In this document: piece by piece, positions 35,391 to 43,901 of the stretch | How the letters are laid out: each line of letters starts with the position of its first letter | Numbering within the stretch: position 1 is the first letter of the stretch | Made by a program: the position numbers and the translations under genes | Notes under the pieces: generated by a model | Database searches by the model: none | The model's input: the letters and a program-made list of their open reading frames with translations, nothing else | Told to the model about the DNA's origin: nothing | Assembly (NCBI GenBank): GCA_016207905.1 | Contig: JACQZC010000004.1 | Coordinates: 1-45,701 of the forward strand | Reading direction: 5' to 3' | DNA: 45,701 nt | From: Nitrospirota bacterium | GTDB lineage: Bacteria > Nitrospirota > Thermodesulfovibrionia > Thermodesulfovibrionales > JdFR-86

Positions 35391-35420
35391 TTGACAATGA
35401 AAAAGGCAAAGAGGTAAGTT
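35391..35420 (+). promoter_or_regulatory. tRNA-Phe promoter
   Basis: TTGACA (35391-35396), 18-bp spacer, TAAGTT (35415-35420), about 10 nt before the mature tRNA. Its -35 stands back-to-back with the dehydrogenase -35, 4 bp apart. Confidence 0.65.
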
Positions 35421-35429
35421 AGTGGTTGA

Positions 35430-35502
35430 GGGCAGTTAGCTCAGTCGGTAGAGCAGAGGCCTGAAAAGCCTCGTGTCCGCAGTTCGATTCTGCGACTGCC
35501 CA
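35430..35502 (+). tRNA. tRNA-Phe (GAA anticodon)
   Basis: A complete cloverleaf: acceptor GGGCAGT/ACTGCCC, D stem GCTC/GAGC, anticodon stem GAGGC/GCCTC with loop CTGAAAA (anticodon GAA at 35463-35465), 5-nt variable loop, T stem CGCAG/CTGCG with loop TTCGATT, discriminator A. The CCA end is not encoded. Confidence 0.97.
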
Positions 35503-35515
35503 TCTGATTTTTTAT

Positions 35516-36925
35516 TCACAGCTCCCCTATTTTCTGAACCTTAAGGAGATTTGTCTTTCCTATGCCAATAACAGGAGAGCTTGCCGTAATCACGATACTG
35601 TCCCCGGCTCTGACCATGCGGTCTTTAAGGAGTGCTGATTCTACCTCTCTGAAGACCGAATCAGTGCTTTTGACATTGCCTATCTTCTTTGGTATTACGC
35701 CCCAATAAAGACAGACCCTTCTTAAAACAGCCTCAAATGGGGTAAATGCGGCTATTGCTACAGATGGCCTGAATTTACTCAGAAGTTTTGCAGTAAAGCC
35801 TGATTGCGTAAATGCCACTATGTATTTAGCCTTTATGTCCTCGCCTGCCCTTGCTCCTGCATCTGCTATGGCATCTGAAAACGACCTGAGAGGTATATAC
35901 TGCGAGGCTATGCGCTTTTTGCTTTCGGTTTTTCTTATTATGCGGTCCATCATAGCGAGTGCCAGAAGAGGGTATTTTCCTAATGAGGTCTCTCCTGAAA
36001 GCATTAGGGCATCCGTTCCATCGAGCACTGCGTTTGCTACATCAGTTGCCTCTGCCCTCGTTGGCCTTGTATGCTCTGTCATGGACTCAAGCATCTGTGT
36101 GGCTGTGATGACGAGCCGTCCTTTCCTATTTGCCTCTGCTATGAGGGTTTTTTGAACCATCGGGACATCCTCAGGAGGGATTTCGACTCCAAGGTCTCCA
36201 CGGGCAACCATTATTCCGTCTGCCTCATCGAGGATTTCGGAGATGTTTTTTAAAGCCTCGGGCTTTTCTATCTTTGCAATAAGCGGAATGGAATGCCTTT
36301 TGTTTTTAAGCCATCTTCTTACCTTTCTTACATCTTCTGCCTCTCTTACAAAAGAGATTGCCACATAATCAACTGCCATCTCGATGCCAAACAGAAGGTC
36401 ATTTTTATCCTTTTCCGTAAATGACGATAAGGTTATTTTCGTATCGGGAAAGTTTACGCCCTTTCTTTCTTTTAAGAGGCCTCCTTCAATGACCCTTGTC
36501 ATTAAGCTATGTTTTTCCTTTCCAGTAACCTTTAGCTCCATAAGCCCATCGTCGAGCAAAATCCTGTCGCCAATAGCGACATCCTTTATAAGGGGCGGAT
36601 AGGCAATGTATATCTGTTTTTCGTCTCCTATGCCTTTGCCGGGGGAGATAGAAAGGCGATGGTCTTTCCTAAGGGTGATATATCCGCCTTTTAAGTAGCC
36701 AGCCCTTATCTTTATGCCTTGAAGGTCCTGAATGATGGCAATCGGCTTTCCGTATTTCCTCGAGCCTTCCCTTATAAGGGATATTGCCTTTTTATGGAAT
36801 CCATAATCTCCATGCGAGAAATTAAGCCGTGCAACATCCATTCCTGCCTTTATGAGGGAAAATACTACATCTTTTTTAATCGAGGCAGGCCCGATTGTGC
36901 AGATGATTTTAGCTCGCCTTTGCAT
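35516..36925 (-). CDS. pyk: pyruvate kinase
   Basis: Pyruvate kinase makes pyruvate and ATP from phosphoenolpyruvate. Seen: RRAKIICTIGPAS, DVARLNFSHGDYGFH, AIIQDLQGIKIR (one Gln-Gly for the usual Pro-Gly/LDTKGPEIR), the B domain, DYVAISFVREAEDV, the active-site signature IPLIAKIEKPEAL, GIMVARGDLGVEIP, ATQMLESM, RPTRAEATDVANAVLDGTDALMLSGETSLGKYP, and the C-terminal regulatory domain. I prefer the ATG at 36923-36925 (MQRRAKI, GAGG 5 nt upstream); an ATG at 36940 is also in frame. A 13-codon ORF with a strong ribosome-binding site overlaps the start. Confidence 0.94.
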   Translation of the reverse strand: MQRRAKIICTIGPASIKKDVVFSLIKAGMDVARLNFSHGDYGFHKKAISLIREGSRKYGKPIAIIQDLQGIKIRAGYLKGGYITLRKDHRLSISPGKGIGDEKQIYIAYPPLIKDVAIGDRILLDDGLMELKVTGKEKHSLMTRVIEGGLLKERKGVNFPDTKITLSSFTEKDKNDLLFGIEMAVDYVAISFVREAEDVRKVRRWLKNKRHSIPLIAKIEKPEALKNISEILDEADGIMVARGDLGVEIPPEDVPMVQKTLIAEANRKGRLVITATQMLESMTEHTRPTRAEATDVANAVLDGTDALMLSGETSLGKYPLLALAMMDRIIRKTESKKRIASQYIPLRSFSDAIADAGARAGEDIKAKYIVAFTQSGFTAKLLSKFRPSVAIAAFTPFEAVLRRVCLYWGVIPKKIGNVKSTDSVFREVESALLKDRMVRAGDSIVITASSPVIGIGKTNLLKVQKIGEL

Positions 36926-36950
36926 TAAGCCTCGCATCATCAGGTATCAT
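36909..36950 (-). other. possible 13-codon leader ORF overlapping the pyk start
   Basis: AGGAGG is followed 4 nt later by ATG (36948-36950). That frame encodes MIPDDARLNAKAS and stops inside pyk, out of frame with it. The strongest ribosome-binding site upstream of pyk thus points at this ORF rather than at pyk itself. It may couple translation into pyk, or the ribosome may simply use the later ATG 14 nt from the AGGAGG. Confidence 0.3.
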
Positions 36951-36991
36951 TTAACCTCCTTTAGTTAACCCGATATTCGTGCAACCCCTCT

Positions 36992-38527
36992 TTAAAGCAT
37001 TGCCCTATCGAGTGTTCTGTACTGTATAGCCTCTGAGACATGATGAGCCGAGATTTCCTCGGAACTATCCATGTCTGCGATTGTCCTTGAGACCTTAAGC
37101 ACCCTTGAGTATGCCCTTGCCGAAAGTGCCAGCCTTTGCATTGCAGTCTCAAGGAGTGTCTGCGCATCAGGCTTTAGCTTACAGAACTTCTTTATATGTC
37201 TTGTCTTCATCTGGCCGTTTGAGTATATCTTTTCTCCATTGAATCTGTTTATCTGTCTTTGTCTTGTCTCAAAGACCCTCTGTCTTATAGTCTCTGAGCT
37301 TTCTCCTGAGTGCTCCTCGGAGGAGGAAAGCTCTTTATACGGCACAGCAGGCACAGAGATATGTATATCGATTCTATCCAGAAGGGGGCCAGAGACCTTT
37401 CTTCTGTAGCGGTGGATTTGGCTAACCGTGCATGTGCACTGATGTCTTGCGTCTCCAAGGTATCCGCATGGGCATGGGTTCATCGCAGTCACGAGCATGA
37501 AGTTGGCAGGATATGTTATGGATGCAATTGCCCTCGAGACAGTTACCTCCCTCATCTCGAGTGGCTGTCTTAAGACAGCAAGGACATTCCTTTTGAACTC
37601 AGGAAGCTCATCTAAGAAAAGCACACCATTATGGGCAAGGCTTACCTCTCCGGGCTTTACGGTCAGTCCACCGCCTATTAGTGCGGCATCGGAGATTGTG
37701 TGATGCGGTGCCCTGAATGGTCTTATTGCGAGGATAGGCTCATTTGTCTTAAGTATGCCAATGACGCTATGCACCCTCGTTGTCTCTATTGCCTCCTCAA
37801 AGGTCATTGGTGGAAGTATCGTTGGAAGTCTCCTTGAAAGCATTGTCTTACCAGAGCCAGGCGGGCCTATCATAAGCACATTATGATTGCCTCCTGCCGC
37901 AACCTCAAGTGCCCGCTTTGCATGCTCCTGACCTTTTACCTCAGAGAAGTCCTCCTCGTAAAGGCAGTGCAGTTTCATTGCCTCCGATATATCTATTTCT
38001 GTCTTATTCGGGGCGGATTCTTTATTAAGGAAGTCAACGACCTCCGAGAGGTTTTCTACGCCATAAACAGAGACACTGCTTACAATAGCGGCTTCGTCTG
38101 CATTGTCAGCAGGAAGTATTAGCTTGAGGTTCTTTGCCTTCGCAAGAAGGGCTATGGAAAGAGCGCCTCTTATGGGCTTAACCCTTCCATCTAAGGAAAG
38201 CTCGCCTGTAAAGATAAATCCCTCTGTTGAGCCCACTGCAATCACTCCTTCTCCTGCCATCATGCCTACTGCTATTGGAAGGTCAAATGACGAGCCTTCT
38301 TTCTTAAGGTCAGCAGGTGCGAGGTTTACCGTAATGGGTTTAAGTGGAAAGTTAAGCCCTATGTTTTTAAGTGCTGACCTGACCCTGTCTTTGCTTTCCT
38401 TCACCGCAGTGTCAGGAAGCCCCACAATCGAGAAGTATGGAAGCCCCCTTCCTGAGATGTCAACCTCAACCTCAACCATGTGTGCATCTATACCTACGAC
38501 GCTTGCGCCTAAGACCCTCGAAAGCAT
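36992..38527 (-). CDS. comM: ComM/YifB-family Mg-chelatase-like AAA+ helicase
   Basis: ComM promotes branch migration during natural transformation; YifB is the common name elsewhere. The 511-residue protein has the N-terminal Lon-protease-like domain (VEVDISGRGLPYFSIVGLPDTAVKESKDRVRSALKN), Walker A IGPPGSGKTMLSRRLP, PFRAPHHTISDAALIGGG, Walker B GVLFLDELPEF, the Cys-rich PCPCGYLGD...CTCT insertion, and the C-terminal LSARAYSRVLKVSRTIADMD. Length is standard. The ATG is 61 bp from the divergent receiver gene. Confidence 0.95.
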   Translation of the reverse strand: MLSRVLGASVVGIDAHMVEVEVDISGRGLPYFSIVGLPDTAVKESKDRVRSALKNIGLNFPLKPITVNLAPADLKKEGSSFDLPIAVGMMAGEGVIAVGSTEGFIFTGELSLDGRVKPIRGALSIALLAKAKNLKLILPADNADEAAIVSSVSVYGVENLSEVVDFLNKESAPNKTEIDISEAMKLHCLYEEDFSEVKGQEHAKRALEVAAGGNHNVLMIGPPGSGKTMLSRRLPTILPPMTFEEAIETTRVHSVIGILKTNEPILAIRPFRAPHHTISDAALIGGGLTVKPGEVSLAHNGVLFLDELPEFKRNVLAVLRQPLEMREVTVSRAIASITYPANFMLVTAMNPCPCGYLGDARHQCTCTVSQIHRYRRKVSGPLLDRIDIHISVPAVPYKELSSSEEHSGESSETIRQRVFETRQRQINRFNGEKIYSNGQMKTRHIKKFCKLKPDAQTLLETAMQRLALSARAYSRVLKVSRTIADMDSSEEISAHHVSEAIQYRTLDRAML

Positions 38528-38588
38528 GCTTGATTATATTGAGTTAGGAAAAAGAAATGCAAGGTGTTTTGTGGTAAACTGTAAGGTA

Positions 38589-38939
38589 ATGAATGAAAGC
38601 ATTCTTGCAGTTGACGATGAGCCGCTGATATTAAAGACAATAGAAAAGGCACTCACAAAAACAGGCTACAATGTCAAGGGCGTCTCCAGTGTCGAAGACT
38701 TCATGGATGCCATTAGGAAAGAGACCTTTGACCTTCTTGTGATAGACCTTCATCTTGGAGGCATGTCGCCTGATGCCTTTCTTAAGAAGGTAAGGGAATT
38801 GGCTTTACATTCAAAGATTCTCGTCATAAGCGGCTCAGTTGCAGGTCTTTCGGGAAGGTATTTCCTTCAAAAGCCTTTCAGAATAGAAGAGCTCAGGCAG
38901 AGGGTAAGGGAAATCTTGGATGAGCCCGGTTTTGACTAA
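38589..38939 (+). CDS. stand-alone receiver (CheY-like) response regulator
   Basis: The 116-residue protein is one REC domain: acidic VDDEP near residues 9-12, phospho-acceptor Asp in LLVIDLHLGG (near 53), Ser/Thr switch region ILVISGS, Lys in FLQKPF. It has no output domain. The frame is open further upstream, but the ATG at 38589 gives the canonical start (ESILAVDDE). No cognate kinase gene is adjacent. It overlaps the following membrane-protein frame by 20 bp. Confidence 0.85.
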   Translation: MNESILAVDDEPLILKTIEKALTKTGYNVKGVSSVEDFMDAIRKETFDLLVIDLHLGGMSPDAFLKKVRELALHSKILVISGSVAGLSGRYFLQKPFRIEELRQRVREILDEPGFD

Positions 38940-39855
38940 AAAGGCAATGGAAGTTAGACTTAAAAAAATACTTTTTTTCCTTCTTAAACTCTCCATAAGC
39001 GCCTGTCTGCTTTACTTTGCCCTATCGAGGGCAGGCGTAGAAAAGGTGTTTTCCCTCCTAAGAGGCATTAACCCAATTATGTTCCTCTCAGGAGTGCTTA
39101 TATATATCGTAGTGCTAATGATAGCCGCATTAAGATGGAGGATTCTACTGATCGAGCCACTTCCCATAGGAAAGGTCTTCTCGCTTTATTTCATAGGTGC
39201 CTTCTTCAACACCCTTCTTCCTGGAATCGTAGGCGGGGATGTTATGAAGATATATTACCTTTACAAGGAAACAGGCAAGGGAACTCAGACATTTGCCTCC
39301 ATATTCATGGACAGGTATATAGGGTTTGCATGCTTAATAGCAATGGGGCTGATTGCACTTCCATTTGGATTGACTGCCTTCAGAGGCTCGTGGGTGGTAT
39401 GGCTTTTGCCGCTGATGGCAATTTGTTTTGTGCTTGTAAGCATTATAGTCTTTGGTTTGAGGCTCGGCAGGAGGTTTAAGCTCCTTAGCGACTTCTATGG
39501 CTATTTCCATTCTTATATCAGGAATAAGACCTTGATTGCAAAGGCAATCTTGATTTCGGTAGTGTTTCAGATATTAATTATCATTGGCATATACATCCTT
39601 TCAGAAGGTCTTGGACAAGACATAAGGGTAAGCACATTTTTCATAGCCATCCCGATAATTGCCTCTCTTGCCTCTCTGCCCATCTCTATAGCAGGAATCG
39701 GCGTTAGAGAGGCATCTGCCGTGCTTTTACTTGGAGCAGTTGGTGTAAAGCCTGATGTGGCTACTGCCATATCTTTTGCATGGTTTTTAATTATGGCAGT
39801 GGCAGGATTAGTAGGACTTCTTGAATATATGAGGTATAAAGTTAGTGCGTCTTAA
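38920..39855 (+). CDS. flippase-like integral membrane protein (UPF0104 / LPG-synthase TM family)
   Basis: About 300 residues with seven or eight hydrophobic helices and the family motifs AALRWRILLI, YFIGAFFNTLLPGIVGGDVMKIYYL, RYIGF and SLPISIAGIGVREA (the GxGxRE motif). Members act in lipid or glycolipid handling (AglD, MprF N-terminal-like). The specific substrate is unknown. The ATG at 38920 has AAGGGA 8 nt upstream; an ATG at 38947 is the alternative. It forms a transcription unit with the receiver and the transglutaminase-like gene. Confidence 0.85.
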   Translation: MSPVLTKKAMEVRLKKILFFLLKLSISACLLYFALSRAGVEKVFSLLRGINPIMFLSGVLIYIVVLMIAALRWRILLIEPLPIGKVFSLYFIGAFFNTLLPGIVGGDVMKIYYLYKETGKGTQTFASIFMDRYIGFACLIAMGLIALPFGLTAFRGSWVVWLLPLMAICFVLVSIIVFGLRLGRRFKLLSDFYGYFHSYIRNKTLIAKAILISVVFQILIIIGIYILSEGLGQDIRVSTFFIAIPIIASLASLPISIAGIGVREASAVLLLGAVGVKPDVATAISFAWFLIMAVAGLVGLLEYMRYKVSAS

Positions 39856-41308
39856 ACCATTAAATATAGCTATCTATGCAGGAATAACAGCCCTCTGGCT
39901 TCTGAGCATGGGTGTTCTCATCAACAGGCACTACGGGCATCGTTCAGCAGACATTGCCGATGGTGCGGATTTACCCGAAGAGCTTTTGAAGGAGCAATGG
40001 ATGGGCATTTATCAGGCAGGTAAAAAAATAGGCTATTCAATGACAAAGACAGAGCCTTTATCCCGAAGTATCGGGAATGGCTATAAAACGCATGAGCTTG
40101 TATTTATGAGGACAAAGGTTATAGGCATCCAAAAAGACATAAAGATGACATCCGATGCAATCCTCGATAAGGCATTCAGGCTAAGTTCCTTTGTCTTTAA
40201 CCTCGAATCGGATATAAACATGACAATCAATGGCTCTATGAAAGAAAATGGCATGGATATAACCGTTGAGATAGCTGGAATAAAATCTGGGCAGAGGATT
40301 TCCCTCAGCGAGCCTCCTTATACAAGTTTTTCGCTTCTGCCCGATATGTTAAAAAGTGGTGTCAAAAAAGGACAAAGGATTAAAAAACCCGTAATGGAGC
40401 CCTCGGCACTTACAGTGGCGGACATGGAGATAGAAGTGTTAGGCGAGGAAGAGATTACTGTAATGGGAGAGAAAATAAATTCCTTCAAGCTCAGGGGCTT
40501 ATATCAGGGATTGGATGTCCTGATGTGGATTACGGATAAAGGCGAGGTCCTTAAGGAAGAATCTATGGGATTCCTTTCCATAAAGGAGGACAAAGAGAAC
40601 GCCCAGAGAATGGATGGCGAAACAGTAGACCTCATTAAAGAAGTCTCTATACCATTTGATATGAAACTGCCACAGGATGTCAGCTATCTCAAGGTAAGAC
40701 TGAGCGGAATTAAACCCGATGACTTCGAGCTAAACGGAGGCACACAGAGACTCATTGCAGATGTGCTTGAGATAACAGCTCCTGTCCTTAATAAAATCTA
40801 TTCCGAGCCCAATGGCATGGATGAGTATCTCAAAGACACGCTTTTTGTGCAGTCAAAAGACCCAGAGATAGTGTCTGTTTCGAGGGAGATTGTTGGTGCC
40901 GAAACAAACATCCTTGAAAAGGCAAGGCTTATATACCAATGGGTTTATGTAAATATCGACAAGACCCCTGCCATGACGATTCCTTCTGCAAAAGAGGTTC
41001 TTAAGGCAAAAAGAGGGGACTGTAACGAGCACACTACCCTTTACACTGCCCTATCGAGGGCATCCGGGATTCCCACAAGGATAGCAGTAGGAATCACCTA
41101 TGTAAGGGGTTATTTCTACTATCATGCATGGCCCGAGATATATCTAAATGAATGGATTCCAATTGACCCTACACTCGGTGAGTTTCCTGCAAATGCAAGC
41201 CACATAAGGCTTCTTACAGGTGGCATGGACAAACAGGTTAAGCTCATGTCAGTTATCGGAAAACTCAAGCTTCATGGGATTGAATATAGGGTCAAGGCAG
41301 GGGATTAA
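39845..41308 (+). CDS. membrane-anchored transglutaminase-like protein
   Basis: The 487-residue protein starts at GTG and overlaps the previous gene by 11 bp. It has an N-terminal membrane anchor (about 8-26), a large beta-rich periplasmic region (about 45-340) and a C-terminal transglutaminase-like domain with Cys in RGDCNEHTTLYTALSRASGIPTR, His in YYHAWPEIYL and Asp in WIPIDPTLGEF, the papain-like triad. Such proteins are usually peptidases or amidases rather than crosslinkers. A 16-bp palindrome (40061-40076) lies within the coding region. The gene converges with, and overlaps by 17 bp, the L,D-transpeptidase gene. Confidence 0.88.
   Translation: MRLKPLNIAIYAGITALWLLSMGVLINRHYGHRSADIADGADLPEELLKEQWMGIYQAGKKIGYSMTKTEPLSRSIGNGYKTHELVFMRTKVIGIQKDIKMTSDAILDKAFRLSSFVFNLESDINMTINGSMKENGMDITVEIAGIKSGQRISLSEPPYTSFSLLPDMLKSGVKKGQRIKKPVMEPSALTVADMEIEVLGEEEITVMGEKINSFKLRGLYQGLDVLMWITDKGEVLKEESMGFLSIKEDKENAQRMDGETVDLIKEVSIPFDMKLPQDVSYLKVRLSGIKPDDFELNGGTQRLIADVLEITAPVLNKIYSEPNGMDEYLKDTLFVQSKDPEIVSVSREIVGAETNILEKARLIYQWVYVNIDKTPAMTIPSAKEVLKAKRGDCNEHTTLYTALSRASGIPTRIAVGITYVRGYFYYHAWPEIYLNEWIPIDPTLGEFPANASHIRLLTGGMDKQVKLMSVIGKLKLHGIEYRVKAGD
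40061..40076. repeat. short palindrome TCCCGA-N4-TCGGGA inside a gene
   Basis: TCCCGAAGTATCGGGA lies in the transglutaminase-like gene, encoding part of LSRSIGNG. It shares both 6-bp arms with 205-220 and 45508-45523. Confidence 0.5.
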
Positions 41309-42173
41309 AGGTAATGTCCTCTGCAATGCCTGTTTTTTCTTTAAGCATCCGCTCTACATCTTGTCGGTCAATCCTATCTGAAACGCCTGCCTTCTCTATG
41401 AGGTCATTTGCAAGTGCCTTCATGTCTTTTATCTTTCCATAGATGTCATTATGGACCTCAAGAAAAACCCTTCCCTTTATGACAGCAACTTTAACAGGCA
41501 TGTATATTATCTCTCCTTTGGTGCCGACTGTGACCTCGTCAAAGAGACTTTGCATATGCTCTAACAGAACCCTGATACAGCCATGGCTTTCGAACTGATA
41601 AACACTGGTTGGCCAGATGGTCTCATGAATCATTATTCCCGGAATAGAGAGTTTTATTACATACTTACCAAGCGGATTATCAGGACCTGGCAGGACAATG
41701 GTTTTTACCTCATGACCAAGAATCTGCATCTTCTTTTGTATTGACAAAGGCACATACCATGTTGGATTTATGTCTTTCCATAAGACAGTGAATTTTCCTT
41801 CTGGTGTCCGCCACTCCGTCATGTCTCTCCATTCAGGCATTCCAAGTCCAACCGGAAGTGCCATCCTGAGATTGCGGTTTTTAAAGAAATAGAGCATCCT
41901 GTCGGGGATATTCACGACAATGCCGTTTTCCATTTCCTTTGGAACTATCTTTTGTGTGTTCACCCTAAGGGGCTTGCCGGGGTGAATGGTCATCCTCCAG
42001 TCAATGCTATTTTCCTTTGCCATTGCCCTCCAGTTAACACCGAGCCTTGCACCGATGAGGATAAGTCCATCGCCTTTTTTAATGGTGTAAACAGTTTCCT
42101 CTCCGATAAGCATATCTGCATGACAAACATAAGGAATGGCAAGAACCGAGATAATAAAAATAATGTATCTCAT
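41292..42173 (-). CDS. LysM and L,D-transpeptidase (YkuD) protein
   Basis: A signal peptide (1-19) is followed by a LysM-like domain (YTIKKGDGLILIGARLGVNWRAMAKENSID, about 30-75) and a YkuD catalytic domain ending in the signature IMIHETIWPTSVYQFESHGCIRVLLEHM, with catalytic His and Cys. It crosslinks peptidoglycan or attaches lipoprotein to it. Length 293 is normal. A TATAAT (42186-42191) lies 12 nt before the ATG and no ribosome-binding site is seen, so the leader would be only a few bases. Confidence 0.92.
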   Translation of the reverse strand: MRYIIFIISVLAIPYVCHADMLIGEETVYTIKKGDGLILIGARLGVNWRAMAKENSIDWRMTIHPGKPLRVNTQKIVPKEMENGIVVNIPDRMLYFFKNRNLRMALPVGLGMPEWRDMTEWRTPEGKFTVLWKDINPTWYVPLSIQKKMQILGHEVKTIVLPGPDNPLGKYVIKLSIPGIMIHETIWPTSVYQFESHGCIRVLLEHMQSLFDEVTVGTKGEIIYMPVKVAVIKGRVFLEVHNDIYGKIKDMKALANDLIEKAGVSDRIDRQDVERMLKEKTGIAEDITFNPLP

Positions 42174-42207
42174 AAATTAACGGAAATTATATCCAAACAG
42201 AATGTTT

Positions 42208-42999
42208 TTATGTAATATTCACCGAAACAGGGTCTTTGGTCTTTATATCGAATTGCCTCTCTGCAGAGCCTTTAAAGACAAACAGCTCTAAGTATCCATT
42301 AGCATTTATTAGTGAAGAAAGCTCTTTACCCTGCGTTTCCGAGTAATAATTCCTGAATAAGGCAGGCGTGCTTTTAATAGAGATTTCCAGTCTCCCATTG
42401 GGTTTCTCGGCAAACAGGGCATCTATGTCCCTGCGTCTGATATTTGTTATGGCATTTCCAAAGTGGTCTATAAATACGACCTCTCCCTTTATGGAAGAGC
42501 TTGTAATAGTAAGCTCTGTTAGCTTGATTGTCACATAATCCGTTATCGGCTCACCAAGGTTTGAAAGAGCGATGCCCTTTGAAAGCCATCCTGCCACTGG
42601 CGAAAATACATCCCTTCCGTGAAATGTTACGCCCCTTTCAGGAAGGAAATAATGCTCTGAGGTCAGGTGTATGACCTCGAGGGACTCAAAGCCCGAATTA
42701 AACACGAGGCTGAACACGCCATTGTCTGGTCCTATGAAATAATATTCATCCGCAGAGATAAGTATTGGCCTTCTCGGAGAGCCAACCTCTGGGTCTACGA
42801 CAACTACATGGATGGTTTTGGGAGGGAAATACCTGAAGCTCTCGGCTATCGTAAATGCGGCTTCTTTTACATCATGAGGGGTTATGCCATGGGTTATGTC
42901 AATTATTCGGGCAGAAGGGTTTATGCTGAGTATTACACCCTTCATCACACCAACAAATGGGTCTTTATATCCAAAGTCAGTGGTGAGCGTTATCAGCAT
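42208..42999 (-). CDS. SAM hydroxide adenosyltransferase (DUF62 family)
   Basis: A 263-residue member of the family that hydrolyses S-adenosylmethionine to adenosine and methionine and is related to fluorinases. Visible: TLTTDFGYKDPFVGVMKGVI (substrate Asp), IIDITHGITPHDVKEAAF, VHVVVVDPEVGS-type loop, FIGPDNGVFSLV, RGVTFHGRDVFSPVA and IDHFGNAITNI. It is a member of the non-halogenase branch by general pattern. It overlaps pyrD by 7 bp. Confidence 0.93.
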   Translation of the reverse strand: MLITLTTDFGYKDPFVGVMKGVILSINPSARIIDITHGITPHDVKEAAFTIAESFRYFPPKTIHVVVVDPEVGSPRRPILISADEYYFIGPDNGVFSLVFNSGFESLEVIHLTSEHYFLPERGVTFHGRDVFSPVAGWLSKGIALSNLGEPITDYVTIKLTELTITSSSIKGEVVFIDHFGNAITNIRRRDIDALFAEKPNGRLEISIKSTPALFRNYYSETQGKELSSLINANGYLELFVFKGSAERQFDIKTKDPVSVNIT

Positions 43000-43901
43000 A
43001 TAATGCCTCTTATAAGCTCTTTTATGTGTTTTATCCCATTTTCCCTCATATAGGATTCAATGCCATCTATGATTTCGATTACAGATGCAGGGTTTCTGAA
43101 ATTAGAAGTGCCCACTGCCACCCCAGTTGCACCTGCAAGGATAAACTCTATCGCATCACTTGCATTCATTATTCCACCCATGCCTATAATGGGGATTTTC
43201 ACTGCACTTGCCACTTCCCAGACCATTCTTAATGCAATGGGCTTGATTGCAGGACCAGAAAGCCCGCCTGTCACATTTGAAAGAACAGGCATCCTCGTCT
43301 TTATATTTATAGCCATTGCAGGGACAGTGTTTATCAGGGATATGGCATCTGCACCTTCTGCCTCAGACAGCCTTGCAAACTCCCTGATATCAGATACCTT
43401 TGGCGAAAGCTTGACTATGAGTGTGCCTTTAAATGCCTTTCTGACTTTCCTTGTAAGCCTTCCCAATGCCTTCTGAGAAGTTCCAAACTCTATGCCTCCT
43501 GATTTTACATTTGGGCATGATACATTAAGCTCTATAGCACTTAGCCCCGATGCCTCAAGTTCGGTTGAAAGCCTCACATACTCATCTATTGTCCTGCCTA
43601 ATATGTTTACAATCAGGCATGTATCGAATCCCTTTATGAAAGGAAGTTTCTCGTTAATGAACTTTTTAAGTCCAATATTCTGAAGCCCTATTGCATTGAG
43701 CATTCCGCATGGGGTCTCGGATATTCGTGGTGGAGGATTGCCTTCCATTGGCTTTAAGGATATGCCCTTTACGACTAATGCACCCAATCTCGATAGGTCA
43801 ACGAACTCTGAATACTCCTCTCCGTATCCAAATGTTCCCGATGCAGTCATCACAGGGTTTTTGAGGGTAAGTTTGCCTATGGTTACTTCTGTATTCACCA
43901 T
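42993..43901 (-). CDS. pyrD: dihydroorotate dehydrogenase B, catalytic subunit (PyrD)
   Basis: This FMN enzyme oxidises dihydroorotate to orotate. It is class 1B: the catalytic Cys lies in NVSCPNVKSGG (near 132), with FMN-binding motifs (MTASGTFGYGEEY, AISLINTVPAMAIN, VTGGLSGPAIKPIALRMV, IPIIGMGGIMNASDA, GVAVGTSNF). Class 1B works as a complex with PyrK, whose gene overlaps it by 7 bp. Length 302 is normal. Confidence 0.96.
   Translation of the reverse strand: MVNTEVTIGKLTLKNPVMTASGTFGYGEEYSEFVDLSRLGALVVKGISLKPMEGNPPPRISETPCGMLNAIGLQNIGLKKFINEKLPFIKGFDTCLIVNILGRTIDEYVRLSTELEASGLSAIELNVSCPNVKSGGIEFGTSQKALGRLTRKVRKAFKGTLIVKLSPKVSDIREFARLSEAEGADAISLINTVPAMAINIKTRMPVLSNVTGGLSGPAIKPIALRMVWEVASAVKIPIIGMGGIMNASDAIEFILAGATGVAVGTSNFRNPASVIEIIDGIESYMRENGIKHIKELIRGIIC

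Noticed and set aside
38103-38588. Long plus-strand extension upstream of the receiver gene
   Set aside because: It is antisense to comM and adds 162 residues with no domain; the receiver begins properly at the ATG at 38589.
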